Counted from the stretch's first letter, positions 1 to 9,128 are shown. The stretch is 64,000 nt of DNA from JAIEPT01 sp038217425 (GCA_038217425.1 JBBQPM010000007.1:1-64000); one strand, 5' to 3'. Translations and numbers: made by a program. Notes: generated from the letters alone by a model not told the origin.

Positions 1-272
1 GCTTCAAGACACTCGCTGGAGTCTTCCATGACTCTGACCCCGAAGGAAAATGATCGACACGCCTACCATCTTCCTCTTTTCGCTCTTCCCAGAAAAGAGC
101 AGCTGACGGGTAAGCGAAGTGTTGCCGCTCGCCTAAACGAAGACCTTTGAGATCACTCGATGAGCGTGACTTGCACGCCGCTCTGCATGATCTGCGTTCC
201 CGGAGTGGCGATCTCTTCGGCCGACAGATGCGCGGGGGTGCGCGCGTCGGTTTCTACGCGCCGCCTCCGCTC
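1..272. other. Window edge, no assigned gene
   Basis: I see no complete gene here. Positions 157-272, read on the minus strand, continue in frame past the TAG stop of the ThuA-like gene for 38 codons to TGA, with mostly G or C third bases. They could be a former C-terminal extension of that gene. The first ~150 bases show nothing recognisable. Confidence 0.4.
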
Positions 273-1070
273 CTACGGCAATTCCAGATCTTTCTTGCGG
301 ATCTCGACATTGACGCCCTGGGCCGGGATATCGCGGTGCATCGTCCACAGGATGCCCTGGACCATGAGCCGACGATATTCCGGTTCGCTCCAGTTGGCGT
401 GGAAGTGGAGTCCGCTCAGGCCGAAGGAACGTCCGCGGTCGGGGCGCTGCCAGGCCCAGGCGACCGTTTCGGGCGTCCTGTCGATCACGACTTGCCAGAG
501 AGGCGTGAAACCAGTCCGGTCCTTGGGGAACCAGAGCTTGTAGTAAAATTCGTCGCGGGCCTGGAATGGCGCCAGGCCTCGCACAACGGGATGGTCGGAG
601 GTCGCCAGCTTGACCTGTGCTTCGGGGATGACCTGGTACTTGCGCTGAGGCCCGCCATGGCAGCCGCCGAACAGGGCGACGAAGTCGGCGATGTCGGCGT
701 CCTCCTTGGTCCCCATGCCCCAGTGAATCACCGCACAGCCTCCGCCGCGTTTCGCCAATTCCTGGAATGCCGCCAGCCGTTTCGGTTCGCCGCGAACCCA
801 GTGGGCGCCTTGCGTCAAAAAGAGGACGACGCCGTCCGCCTGCTTCAGCAATTCCGGGCCTTCCTTCCACGGATCGTCGGCCATCACCAGCTCGACTTGC
901 AAGTTCGACGATTTCTGCAGGAGGGTCTGCACAATCTTGAGCCCGGGCCGATACTCGTGGGTACCGACCGGATGCCCGTCGGCTTTTTGGGCGAGCAGCA
1001 GGAGTTTCTTGGGTTCCTGGGCCTGAGCGGCGGTCGCGAACATCAGTAGCGTGAACATCGTACGAATCAT
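273..1070 (-). CDS. ThuA-like secreted protein
   Basis: A 265-residue protein starting MIRTMFTLL with a short signal peptide ending near AQAQE, so it is probably exported. The body has the ThuA-like glutamine-amidotransferase-type fold: an LLAQKADGHP opening, a VVLFLTQGAHW strand, AVIHWGMGTK around residue 120, and a C-terminal GILWTMHRDIPA segment typical of planctomycete ThuA-domain proteins. The family is linked to sugar metabolism, but no substrate can be assigned. The start at 1070 was chosen because longer versions would lose the signal peptide. The gene ends in TAG and coding-like sequence continues in frame beyond it. It is divergent from the receiver protein at 1180. Confidence 0.8.
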   Translation of the reverse strand: MIRTMFTLLMFATAAQAQEPKKLLLLAQKADGHPVGTHEYRPGLKIVQTLLQKSSNLQVELVMADDPWKEGPELLKQADGVVLFLTQGAHWVRGEPKRLAAFQELAKRGGGCAVIHWGMGTKEDADIADFVALFGGCHGGPQRKYQVIPEAQVKLATSDHPVVRGLAPFQARDEFYYKLWFPKDRTGFTPLWQVVIDRTPETVAWAWQRPDRGRSFGLSGLHFHANWSEPEYRRLMVQGILWTMHRDIPAQGVNVEIRKKDLELP

Positions 1071-1179
1071 GACAGCTCTCCGGGGTGAAGCAAAGGCGAG
1101 CGGGGGGGAATGGCCGAGTCGCTTGTAGGAACGAGATGAAGAAACTATAATGGCTGGGAGATAAAATGGGGAGCGTACG

Positions 1180-2817
1180 TTGGCAGATCGGCTGCGAGTA
1201 TTGGTGATGGACGAGATGCATGCCACCCGGCCGATGCCGCCGGACTGGGATATGGTGACGGCTCCTGGGCTTCCGGAGGCGGTCTTGCTTTTGGGCGAAC
1301 AATCGTTCGACGCGGTGGTGACCGGCGGGAATTCATCGCTGCTGTTGCCGGCCGTGCTGGAAGCGCTGGGCGGGGGCGTGGCGCTGATTCGGCTGGATCG
1401 GCGCATCGTCTGGGCAAATGCGACGTTCGAGAAATGGTTGGGAGGCCCGCCTCTGGGCAGGGATTTCGCCGAGATCCTGGGCGATCCCCAAATCAAAGAC
1501 GCTCTCGCCGCCGCCTTTCAAGGACACGCTTTTCAGACCCGCCTGCAACACGATTCGCGACTCCTCTCCCTTCGTTTAACGCCGATCAAGACGCCTCAAG
1601 GCCGCTGCGATTTCGTCCTCGCCCTGGGCCAGGATGAAACCGCCAGCCAGGCGCAACAGCAAATCCTGGATCGCCTGCATCAGGCCAGCGGCGAACTCGC
1701 CGGGTTTAACACCGACAAGATGGCGGAGATGGCCGAGGAGGAACGGGTCGACTTCCTCAAGGACAAGATTCGCCAATTCACGCACGATCTGCTGCATTAC
1801 GACGTGATCGAAATCCGCCTGCTCAACCTCAATGGCGAACTCACGTCGCTGCTCGCCGAGGGGATGACGCCGGAAGCGGAGGAACGTCAACTCTATGCCA
1901 ACGAGTCCGGCAACGGCGTGACGGGATACGTCGCCGCGACGGGCAAGACCTACGTCTGTACTGACGCCGCGCACGATCCGCATTACATCGAGGGCGCCAA
2001 GGGAGCGCGGAGTTCGCTCACCATCCCGCTCAAGTGGGATGAAAAGGTGATCGGCACCTTCAACGTCGAAAGCCCCGAGACCAGCGCCTTCAGTTCGCAA
2101 GAAGTCCAGTTCGCGGAGATCTTTTGCCGGGAACTCTCCACCGCGCTGCACACGTTCGAACTGCTGCAATTCGAGAAGCAGACCGTCGCTGCCCAGCAGA
2201 TCGAGGCGATCAACCGCGAGGTGGCGCTCCCCGTCGATGAGATCTTGACGGTGGCAACGTCCATTCTGGAACGCTGGATCGGCCACGAACCGGAGATGGC
2301 GGAAAAACTCAAAAAAATCCTGACCGGCGCCCGGGCGATCAAGCAGAGCATTCAAAGAGTCAGTGAAAACATGATCCCCGCCCTGGCGCTGCCGATGAGC
2401 AAGCCGGTCGAGACGCATCCCAAACTCAAAGGCCTGCGCGTGCTGGTGGTCGACAACGAAGACCGCGTGCGCCGAACCGCCCACGCGATTCTGGGCAAGC
2501 TCGGCTGCATCGTCGAAACCGCCCGCGACGGCGCCGAGGCGCTCACCCTCGCTCGGCTCAGCAGCTACCACGCCATGCTCGCGGACATTCGCCTCCCCGA
2601 CGTCGGCGGGTTCGAGATGTACCGCCAACTCCGTCAGGCGCAGCCTCAGGCCCACGTCATTCTCATGACCGGCTTCGGCTACGACGGCACGCACGCCCTG
2701 GTCAAATCCCGGCAAGCGGGACTCAAGCATATCCTCTACAAGCCGTTCAAGGTCGACATGCTCATCTTCGCGCTCGAGAATCCCGACACCGAGCCGCTCA
2801 AGCCGCTGCCAACGTAA
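1180..2817 (+). CDS. PAS-GAF-receiver signalling protein
   Basis: A 545-residue cytoplasmic signalling protein starting at TTG, with GGGGAG six bases upstream. A PAS-like segment (residues ~60-150, ALIRLDRRIVWANATFEKWL) is followed by a GAF domain (~190-330, ending IPLKWDEKVIGTFNVES) and a helical linker. That linker resembles a histidine-kinase dimerisation helix but has no phosphoacceptor histidine. A receiver domain follows (~418-535) with acidic VVDNED, probable phosphoacceptor Asp469 in ADIRLPD, and a conserved Lys in LYKPF. There is no kinase ATPase or DNA-binding output domain, so it probably relays or integrates signals from a separate kinase. It converges with the next gene, overlapping by about 20 bases. 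Confidence 0.8.
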   Translation: MADRLRVLVMDEMHATRPMPPDWDMVTAPGLPEAVLLLGEQSFDAVVTGGNSSLLLPAVLEALGGGVALIRLDRRIVWANATFEKWLGGPPLGRDFAEILGDPQIKDALAAAFQGHAFQTRLQHDSRLLSLRLTPIKTPQGRCDFVLALGQDETASQAQQQILDRLHQASGELAGFNTDKMAEMAEEERVDFLKDKIRQFTHDLLHYDVIEIRLLNLNGELTSLLAEGMTPEAEERQLYANESGNGVTGYVAATGKTYVCTDAAHDPHYIEGAKGARSSLTIPLKWDEKVIGTFNVESPETSAFSSQEVQFAEIFCRELSTALHTFELLQFEKQTVAAQQIEAINREVALPVDEILTVATSILERWIGHEPEMAEKLKKILTGARAIKQSIQRVSENMIPALALPMSKPVETHPKLKGLRVLVVDNEDRVRRTAHAILGKLGCIVETARDGAEALTLARLSSYHAMLADIRLPDVGGFEMYRQLRQAQPQAHVILMTGFGYDGTHALVKSRQAGLKHILYKPFKVDMLIFALENPDTEPLKPLPT

Positions 2818-3172
2818 TTTCTTCGCCCGAAACGGGTTGTTCCAATAGATACCACAGATCGGTGCCGAGCGATTGCAGCAGGCTCGCGAGCGCGCTGCAC
2901 AGGATCTGCGTGCGTGTGAGGTTCTCCCAGGCGAGCTGGAGTTGATTCCAGAGAACCCGGACGCGGAAGCTGTTGGTCGACTGCCGATGAATGGTGACTC
3001 CGAACCGTGTGGGCGCCGGCCCTTTGAGGACGACGTTTTCGGGCAGATACCAGTTGCGATCCATGACGCCAGGCGCGTCGGGATCCCACTGGAGTTCCAT
3101 GACCGGCAGGTTGGGCTGCGCGGTCTTGTCGAAAGTGCAGCGGAGCACGTCGGGTCGGGGGAGCAGGTCCAT
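2798..3172 (-). CDS. Conserved hypothetical protein (124 aa)
   Basis: A 124-residue protein without signal peptide or membrane segment. It starts at ATG with AAGGAG upstream. The N-terminal half (VMELQWDPDAPGVMDRNWYL) and the amphipathic C-terminal helix (LCSALASLLQSLGTDLWYLL) suggest a small folded cytoplasmic protein. I do not recognise the family. The 3' end overlaps the convergent receiver gene by 20 bases. Palindromic repeats lie directly upstream. Confidence 0.65.
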   Translation of the reverse strand: MDLLPRPDVLRCTFDKTAQPNLPVMELQWDPDAPGVMDRNWYLPENVVLKGPAPTRFGVTIHRQSTNSFRVRVLWNQLQLAWENLTRTQILCSALASLLQSLGTDLWYLLEQPVSGEEITLAAA

Positions 3173-3190
3173 GGATTCTCCTTCAAATTA

Positions 3191-3360
3191 GGCGAGCGGG
3201 GGACTTAGGTCCCCCGGTACGTCACACTCCGGTTTGGGTCAAATTAGGCGAGCGCGGATCCCGAGTCCCCGGTACGTCACGCTCAGGAAAAATGGGATGC
3301 GGGCTGTAGTAACTTTTGCATCGGCATGACGTACCGGGGGACTTACGTCCCCCGCTCGCC
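3191..3360. repeat. Cluster of three palindromic GGGGGAC..GTCCCCC repeats
   Basis: Three related ~34-base units fill the gap between two minus-strand genes. The units at 3191-3224 and 3247-3280 are in direct orientation and the third, 3327-3360, is inverted. Each contains a palindrome of the type GGGGGACTTAGGTCCCCC (degraded in the second copy) flanked by GGCGAGC on one side and CGGTACGTCA on the other. The first and third can also pair over ~34 bases to form a large cruciform. They look like REP-type intergenic repeats. Confidence 0.85.
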
Positions 3361-3373
3361 TTTCTTGCGTCCG

Positions 3374-4066
3374 TCAATTTCCCTTGAGCAGCGCCGCGAC
3401 CTGTTCCGGATGCCGGTGCAGCCGCCAGCTCAGATATGAGAAGAACATCTGGAACTGTCCCAGGCCCTCCTCCGCCTTGCCCTTCACCGAACCGCCGAGT
3501 ACTTTGGCCGCCAACGACAGGACGTCGCTCTCGGTATGCACGAAGAGGTCGGTCTGATGCGTGATGGTCGCCACGCCCTCGGCGTTCTTGTTTTCGGTGT
3601 AACGGAGAATGACGACGACCTTGACCGGCACCAGGCGCATGACCGCGAGGGGACGCACCTTGCCCTCGGCCACCCAGACGCGGACGCCCTGTCCGCGATG
3701 TACGGTTTCCCAGGTGACCTTGCCGCCGTTATCGTCGCTCCAGCTAAAGTGGTCGTTGGCGAGGGGCTGAATCGAGACGCACTTGGCTCCCATGCGGCGC
3801 CAGGCGGTGACGGCGCGATCAGGATGGTCGAGGAAATAGTGATAATGGTCGGACTTGCAGGTGAACGACTCGGCCGGTCCGCGGGCGCAGAAGGTCGTCT
3901 GATCGGTGATCGACTTCACCTGATCTCGAGTCGGATTATCGAAGAGTCCAAAAGGGATCTCCTGCACCAGGGGATCGACTTTCTTGGCGAAAAGGTTGGT
4001 TGCCTGGGCGAGTTGGCACTGGGCAAGCAGCACCGTCGCGCTGACCAGGAAAAGACGCTGGATCAT
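3374..4066 (-). CDS. Secreted hypothetical protein (230 aa)
   Basis: The start at 4066 gives MIQRLFLVSATVLLAQCQLAQATN, a clear signal peptide, with GAGG upstream; the longer frame adds a non-signal N-terminus. The mature protein has two cysteines (CARGPAESFTCK) that could form a disulfide, a WRRMGAKCVSIQPL segment and a basic amphipathic C-terminus. There are no catalytic motifs and I do not recognise the family. It is probably periplasmic. It is transcribed divergently from the HEAT-repeat gene at 4274, with a shared ~200-base upstream region. Confidence 0.7.
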   Translation of the reverse strand: MIQRLFLVSATVLLAQCQLAQATNLFAKKVDPLVQEIPFGLFDNPTRDQVKSITDQTTFCARGPAESFTCKSDHYHYFLDHPDRAVTAWRRMGAKCVSIQPLANDHFSWSDDNGGKVTWETVHRGQGVRVWVAEGKVRPLAVMRLVPVKVVVILRYTENKNAEGVATITHQTDLFVHTESDVLSLAAKVLGGSVKGKAEEGLGQFQMFFSYLSWRLHRHPEQVAALLKGN

Positions 4067-4273
4067 TGCGGATACCTCGGAATACGGGAGGGTCGCCGGT
4101 CGGCAGGCCGGCGATTGGGTCCGTTTATTCATCGTTTGCCGATGGGGCGGACCTCAACGAATTTTCCGCGGCTCCCGTTGCCGCCGGCAGTTTGGGCTTG
4201 TCCCAACCGGAAAAGATTGCCTATATTCAGCAGTCCCAAGTCGATCCGATCTGAGCGTCGCAAGGAGGCGAAG

Positions 4274-5290
4274 ATGGCGAAATCGCGTAGGTTCCTGGCC
4301 CTTACCGTCGTCCTGGCCGTCGCCTCCGGGCTGGGGCTTTGGCAACTGCCGAATCTGTCCGCCTGGTACGCGGTCCGCCAGCTTCTGCGGGCGAGTCCCG
4401 GCGAGCGCGAGGCGCAGGCGCAAGTCGTGAAGTCGTACGGCCGTGCCGCGTTGCCGCATCTCTTGGCCGCGCTCGCCGGCGACGAACCCACGTGTCTGCA
4501 GGCCGAAGCGGGCCTGAAGCTGCTGGCGCCCGACGTTTCGGAGCTGTGTCGGCGTTACCAAGAATTTTCTCCTTTCGGACAAGGCGCGGTCCTTCGACTT
4601 TTGGCGGAACCGCAGCGCACGCTCCGTGCGGAGGAAGTCCGGGGCGTCATGGAACTGGCGGAAAAGCAACCGGCGCTGCGCTCGGATCTGTTGCTTCTGG
4701 CCGCGACGTTGGCGCCTGCTGAGCGCGATCCGGTTTTTTGCCGTCGGCTCATTTTGCAAGGTCTCGGCGAGGCCGACCCTTCCGGCCAACTTTCGGCGCT
4801 CCACCTGACGCTGCAGACCAGCGATGCGGAGATTCTCGGCAAAGTCGCGCCGCTGCTGCAAGCGCCGACGCCCGAGGTTCGCCGGGCGGCGCTGGTCATT
4901 CTCAGTGCAGCGCCGGAAATCGCCGGCGACGACGACCTTTTGTTTCTGCTCAACGACGTCGACTCACGAGTTCGGCAACAGTGCGAACTCGTGCTGCGCA
5001 GCCGCGGTCTCAGCGATCAGCACCTGCACCTGGCTCGGCTCATCACGCATGCCGATCCGAACAAGCGCAGCGAAGTCGTGCGCCATCTATTCCAGACCGA
5101 CGTGAACGCCGGGGAATGGCTTCGGCGGCTCAGCCAGGATTCGGCTCCGTCGGTGCGCGTCAGCGCCGCGCGCGCCGCGTCGCAGCAGGCCGACGCGGGC
5201 ATGCAAGCGCTGGTCCGCGAAATCTCGCAGGGCGACCCGAGTCCGACCGTACGCGAATTGGCGAGTTATTTTTTGTCAAAGAAGCAATGA
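4274..5290 (+). CDS. HEAT-repeat protein with N-terminal membrane anchor
   Basis: A 338-residue protein starting at ATG 4274, preceded by AAGGAGG at 4262-4268. Residues ~6-24 (FLALTVVLAVASGLGLW) form a membrane anchor or uncleaved signal. The rest is alpha-helical with HEAT-type repeats: PHLLAALAG, VAPLLQAPTPEVRRAAL, DVDSRVRQQCELVL, DSAPSVRVSAARAA and DPSPTVRELASYFL. Such repeats usually make protein-binding scaffolds. An in-frame upstream extension to 3536 is antisense to the preceding gene and was rejected. Confidence 0.8.
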   Translation: MAKSRRFLALTVVLAVASGLGLWQLPNLSAWYAVRQLLRASPGEREAQAQVVKSYGRAALPHLLAALAGDEPTCLQAEAGLKLLAPDVSELCRRYQEFSPFGQGAVLRLLAEPQRTLRAEEVRGVMELAEKQPALRSDLLLLAATLAPAERDPVFCRRLILQGLGEADPSGQLSALHLTLQTSDAEILGKVAPLLQAPTPEVRRAALVILSAAPEIAGDDDLLFLLNDVDSRVRQQCELVLRSRGLSDQHLHLARLITHADPNKRSEVVRHLFQTDVNAGEWLRRLSQDSAPSVRVSAARAASQQADAGMQALVREISQGDPSPTVRELASYFLSKKQ

Positions 5291-5484
5291 TCGACGTTTC
5301 CAAGGTGCCTTTGGCGGTTGGGTAATTTGACGACGCCGCAAAAAATTCTCGCTTCCGCACGAATCGACTGAAAAATCCGCAGGCAATCTGCAAGAAACTT
5401 GTTTCCCTAAGCTCGCTCCCCCTTGAAATCCGACGTATGATATGAGTATCTAGAAATCGTTGGTCCGGGCTGGGAGTCGCCGTC

Positions 5485-5928
5485 ATGGCCAAAACCGCGG
5501 AAACCGAAGTCACTCTCTTCAACCTTCCCACGGTGCAGAAAATGCTGCCCCTGGTGCATCGCATCGTGGAAGATTTTTTGCAGCGCGAACATCACCTCAG
5601 TGATTTGCGCCCCGAACAACACAAACTCGAACGTCAAAAGCGTCAGCTCCCCTGGAACGAACGCAAGCGTCGCTACGCCATTCAGGACGAAATCTCGCTC
5701 GAAGAACGCGAAATCGAGGCAAACCAGGAAGAACTGCAAGACCTGGGCGTAGTGCTCCTCGACGCCGAACTGGGCCGCGTCGGCTTCCCCACGATGGTGA
5801 ACAACCGTCCGGCATTCTTCTCCTGGCACGTCGGCGAAAAGGGCGTGCAGTCCTGGCATTTCGCCGAGGAAACGGTGTGCCGTCCGATCCCGAGTTCCTG
5901 GCTCAACGAGCTGTCGATGTCGAGCTGA
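5485..5928 (+). CDS. DUF2203 family protein
   Basis: A 147-residue protein matching the DUF2203 family: an N-terminal TLFNLPTVQKMLPLVHRIVEDFL, a long charged coiled-coil centre (residues ~35-85) and the characteristic C-terminal FSWHVGEKGVQSWHF block. The function is unknown; it is cytoplasmic and widespread in planctomycetes. It is not closely linked to neighbouring genes. A GAGCCG-type hairpin follows its stop codon directly. Confidence 0.8.
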   Translation: MAKTAETEVTLFNLPTVQKMLPLVHRIVEDFLQREHHLSDLRPEQHKLERQKRQLPWNERKRRYAIQDEISLEEREIEANQEELQDLGVVLLDAELGRVGFPTMVNNRPAFFSWHVGEKGVQSWHFAEETVCRPIPSSWLNELSMSS

Positions 5929-6272
5929 AGATTCAGAGCCGGAGCGTCAGTGACGTGGCCAAATCCGTCACGGGCGCTTCGGCTCTGAAATTCCCCAAGT
6001 CCTCTTTGCAAATCTTTCACGTTCTGATACATTTTCCAGCACTTGCGTTCCCGATCCCGCAATGGAGTAAACACAAGGAACGTGTTGCTTTTCGCCGGCC
6101 CAAGCGCCCTCTTCGCCGACGCGAATCGTCACTTTCTTCAACAGAACATCACCCAATATTTCGATTTTCGTAACCTGGATCCTGCACCATATCCAGATCG
6201 TAGATCGATCCATGGCAGTGTTCTCGCGCGGCGGGCCACAGGACGTCCTTGATCTACGAAGGAGCGAAAATC
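5929..6272. other. Intergenic region with hairpin repeat
   Basis: The left end contains an imperfect palindrome (5931-5991) of the GAGCCG-AGCGT family. The remainder up to the hydrolase start has no convincing gene, RNA gene or strong promoter. Confidence 0.5.
5931..5991. repeat. GAGCCG/AGCGT hairpin, copy 1
   Basis: The arms TTCAGAGCCGGAGCGTCAG and CGGGCGCTTCGGCTCTGAA are imperfectly complementary around a short loop, immediately after the DUF2203 stop. The same arm design recurs at 14360-14436 and 18485-18562. It may terminate transcription or protect the mRNA 3' end, though no T-run follows. Confidence 0.75.
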
Positions 6273-7082
6273 ATGCTGACCACCTGGCGTAACTGGCTCA
6301 ACAGGGAACCGTCCGGCTACGCCCGACGCACTCCGCTCATCCTCATCAACGGACTCGCCGAGCAGCCCGAAAGTTGGTACGCCAACCTCCCCTTCCTGCG
6401 ACGCCACTTCGATGTCTTCTTACCCAATTTGCTCGTTTACGACGGCCTCTGCTTGCAGCGCCGCATCGACGACGGCCAACCGATCGACGTCGAGTTTCTG
6501 GTCGATCAACTCTACCAATTTCTCGATCAATTCGTGCAGACGCCGCCGTTTCATCTGGTCGCCAGCAGCCTGGGATGCAAGATCGCGGCCGAGTTCGCCG
6601 TCCGCTTTCCCGAAATGGTCGCACGGTTGGTGCTGCTCTGCCCTTCCGGTCTGTCGGACGAGGAGCGCCTCCCGATTGTCGATGGCGTGCGCCGCAGCGA
6701 CATGAAATCGCTTGTGCATAGCGTCTTTCACGATCCGTCGTGCGCCGACCCCAGGCTGCTCACGTTCTACGAACGCCAATTCAAGAATCGCCGCTGGCGC
6801 ACCGGGCTCTTGCGCACCGTGCGCGGCACCACCGAGCATCGCATCGTCGACTGCTTCTCGCGCCTGCAACAGCCGACGCTCGTGGTCGTCGGCCTGGAAG
6901 ACAAGATTTGCGACCCGCAGCAATCGCTCGACGCCATGCCGCTCCTCGCGCACGGCCGACTGTTGGCGCTTCCCCAGTGCGGCCACGCCCCCCAGATCGA
7001 GAAGGCGGAAGAGATCAACCAGGCGATTCACGAATTTTTGACGCACCCCGTCCGCGAACTCGCGGTCGCGGAAGCCGTGTAG
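6273..7082 (+). CDS. Alpha/beta hydrolase
   Basis: A 269-residue alpha/beta hydrolase. ATG 6273 was chosen over an upstream TTG because GAAGGAG lies eight bases before it. An oxyanion-strand motif LILINGLAEQPESW is followed by a nucleophile-elbow-like VASSLGCK (residues ~95), a late acidic segment VVGLEDKICDP and the catalytic histidine in CGHAPQIEK. The elbow SxLG has a serine in place of the first glycine of GxSxG. The substrate is unknown. It lies 47 bases upstream of the GH3-family gene and is probably co-transcribed with it. Confidence 0.8.
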   Translation: MLTTWRNWLNREPSGYARRTPLILINGLAEQPESWYANLPFLRRHFDVFLPNLLVYDGLCLQRRIDDGQPIDVEFLVDQLYQFLDQFVQTPPFHLVASSLGCKIAAEFAVRFPEMVARLVLLCPSGLSDEERLPIVDGVRRSDMKSLVHSVFHDPSCADPRLLTFYERQFKNRRWRTGLLRTVRGTTEHRIVDCFSRLQQPTLVVVGLEDKICDPQQSLDAMPLLAHGRLLALPQCGHAPQIEKAEEINQAIHEFLTHPVRELAVAEAV

Positions 7083-7129
7083 CCGAAAGCTCAGGGATGG
7101 CTATCCCTGGGAAACGTGCCGGAGTCGCC

Positions 7130-8734
7130 ATGTTATTGCCGAAGATCCTCGAAAGCGTCGCCGGTATCCGCCCCATTCGCTCCGCGGTCGACTGGGGCTT
7201 CCAGCGTTACGCCGAGCGCCGCTGCCGATACCTCGACGAACACTGGGCGGTCGGATTACAGCAAGACGGTCTCCTGCGCCTCCTGCGCCAGGCCGCGAAC
7301 ACCACCTTCGGTAAAGAACACGGCCTGGGCCGCATCCAGAGCTTCACGGAATACCGTAAACGCGTGCCGCTCCGAACTTACGAAGATTTCTGGAACGGCT
7401 ACTGGAAAGACGCTTACCCGACGCTCGACAACGTCACCTGGCCCGGACGCATCCCCTACTTCGCCCTTTCCTCCGGCACCACCAGCGGCGCCACCAAGTA
7501 CATCCCCGTCTCCCACGAAATGCTCGCGTCGAATCGTCAGGCCGCCCTCACCAGCCTGGCGTGGTTCCGCAGGCACAATCCGCAGCACGCGCTCTTCACG
7601 GGCCGAATGTTCTTCCTGGGCGGGAGCACCGATCTGACGCCGCTCGTGCCGGGATTGAGGTTTCCGCAGTCGGGCGACCTGAGCGGCATCGCGGCGCGCG
7701 AAGTCCCGGCCGTGCTCCGCGCCTACGCCTATCCGCCGCTCGACGTCGCCCTGCTCACCGATTGGGAGAAAAAACTCGTGCTGCTCGCCGAGCAGAGCGT
7801 CAAACTGCCGATCACCCTCATTTCCGGCGTCCCTTCGTGGATGCTGGTGCTGTTCGAAAAAATCTTTCAGGTCACCGGCAAGAAGACGCTCGCCGACGTT
7901 TGGCCCATGCTGCGCGTCATCGTGCATGGCGGCACCAAGTTCGATCCCTACCGCAGCGTCTTTCGCCGACTCATCGGCTCCGATGAGGTCCGCTTTCTCG
8001 AAACCTATCCCGCCTCCGAGGGCTTCATCGCCGCCGAGGATTCGCGTTACGAATTATTGCGGCTCATCCCGGATCATGGCGTCTTCTTCGAGTTCGTCCC
8101 GGTTGACGAACTGGGCAAGGAGAACGCGACGAGCCACACGCTCGCGGAGATCGAGATCGGCGTGCAGTACGCGGTGGTGCTGACGACGTGTGCCGGCCTC
8201 TGGCGTTACGTAATCGGCGATACCGTCTGCTTCGAACGCAAAGATCCGCCGTTATTGCGGTTCACGGGTCGCACGAAATACTTCCTGTCCGCGTTCGGCG
8301 AGCATCTGATCAGCGAAGAGGTGGAACGCGCCATCGCCGAGGCGGCCCAGGCGACGCAGGCCGAGGTGCTCGATTTTCACGTCGGGCCGATCTTTCCGCA
8401 ATCCTCGGGCACGGTAGGGCGGCACGGCTACGTCGTCGAATGCGCCCGCGAACCGAGCAACCTGTCGAATTTCATTCGCACGCTCGACGAGGCGCTGTGC
8501 CGGATCAACGAGGACTACCGCGCCCACCGCGCCGGCGATCTCACCATGCGGGCGCCGGAAGTGTTGGTAGTTCCGCGCGGATTCTTTGCGGAATGGATGC
8601 GACAGCGCGGCAAGCTCGGCGGGCAACACAAGGTCCCGCGCATGGACAACACCGGCGAAATCACCGCAGATCTCATGCGGTTACAAAGCCCCGCGGGTGA
8701 GGTACTCCGAACCCCGGGGATAAACGCACGCTGA
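7130..8734 (+). CDS. GH3 family acyl-adenylate-forming protein
   Basis: A 534-residue member of the GH3 family, related to plant enzymes that adenylate carboxylates and conjugate them to amino acids. It has the ATP-binding SSGTTSGATKYIP motif (residues ~110-125), an ETYPASEGFIA block, and WRYVIGDTVCF and FTGRTKYFLSAFGEHL, which are acyl-adenylate core motifs. The start at 7130 has GGAG five bases upstream; an ATG 33 bases earlier is possible. The last codons lie inside an inverted repeat (8695-8761), so the C-terminal AGEVLRTPGINAR may be repeat-derived. It probably forms an operon with the hydrolase. Confidence 0.85.
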   Translation: MLLPKILESVAGIRPIRSAVDWGFQRYAERRCRYLDEHWAVGLQQDGLLRLLRQAANTTFGKEHGLGRIQSFTEYRKRVPLRTYEDFWNGYWKDAYPTLDNVTWPGRIPYFALSSGTTSGATKYIPVSHEMLASNRQAALTSLAWFRRHNPQHALFTGRMFFLGGSTDLTPLVPGLRFPQSGDLSGIAAREVPAVLRAYAYPPLDVALLTDWEKKLVLLAEQSVKLPITLISGVPSWMLVLFEKIFQVTGKKTLADVWPMLRVIVHGGTKFDPYRSVFRRLIGSDEVRFLETYPASEGFIAAEDSRYELLRLIPDHGVFFEFVPVDELGKENATSHTLAEIEIGVQYAVVLTTCAGLWRYVIGDTVCFERKDPPLLRFTGRTKYFLSAFGEHLISEEVERAIAEAAQATQAEVLDFHVGPIFPQSSGTVGRHGYVVECAREPSNLSNFIRTLDEALCRINEDYRAHRAGDLTMRAPEVLVVPRGFFAEWMRQRGKLGGQHKVPRMDNTGEITADLMRLQSPAGEVLRTPGINAR

Positions 8735-8761
8735 TTCCCAAGGATTCGGAGTACCTCGCCC
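8695..8761. repeat. Inverted repeat overlapping the 3' end of the GH3 gene
   Basis: GGGTGAGGTACTCCGAA (8695-8711) pairs with TTCGGAGTACCTCGCCC (8745-8761), with one G-T pair. The left arm is inside the coding region and the right arm is beyond the stop. Confidence 0.75.
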
Positions 8762-9126
8762 GTTGGGCTTCTTGAAGAATAAAAAAATCCCGGCAAACTC
8801 TCTTGACAATGAAGGAATGCCCGGGTATCTCCCCGCCTACTGAAGCGACGCAACACACGGGTCGCAAACAAACTTGTCAGGTTCTTCCGCGTGCTAGGTT
8901 TTGCGGGAAATCGGCACTACTTCGGCAAAGGGGTAGAGGCACACGACTTTCTGGATCAAGCGGTTTTTGGGTCAACCGCTCCGGAAAGGTCTCGCGGAAG
9001 AGCTTCTTGTGACCGGGAGCTGGACTTACCTCCAGCTCCCGGCGAATCACCGCCGGGTCGCACCGGCATCAGGCTTGGGAGAGGGGGAGGGCCGGGGCGT
9101 TCGCAAGAATGCCCCGGCCTATTTTT
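8735..9126. other. Intergenic region, no gene
   Basis: Contains the right arm of the 8695-8761 repeat, a hairpin at 9014-9043 (CCGGGAGCTGG / CCAGCTCCCGG) and the terminator at 9090-9128. No coding frame with family features was found. Confidence 0.5.
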
Positions 9127-9128
9127 TT
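9090..9128 (+). terminator. Rho-independent terminator
   Basis: The stem GGCCGGGGC (9090-9098) pairs with GCCCCGGCC (9111-9119) and is followed by a run of seven T (9122-9128). It would stop plus-strand transcription before the convergent zinc-ribbon gene. Confidence 0.75.

Noticed and set aside
1576..3186. A 536-codon minus-strand open frame
   Set aside because: It runs antisense to the PAS/GAF/receiver gene and out of frame over the 124-residue gene; no protein family pattern.
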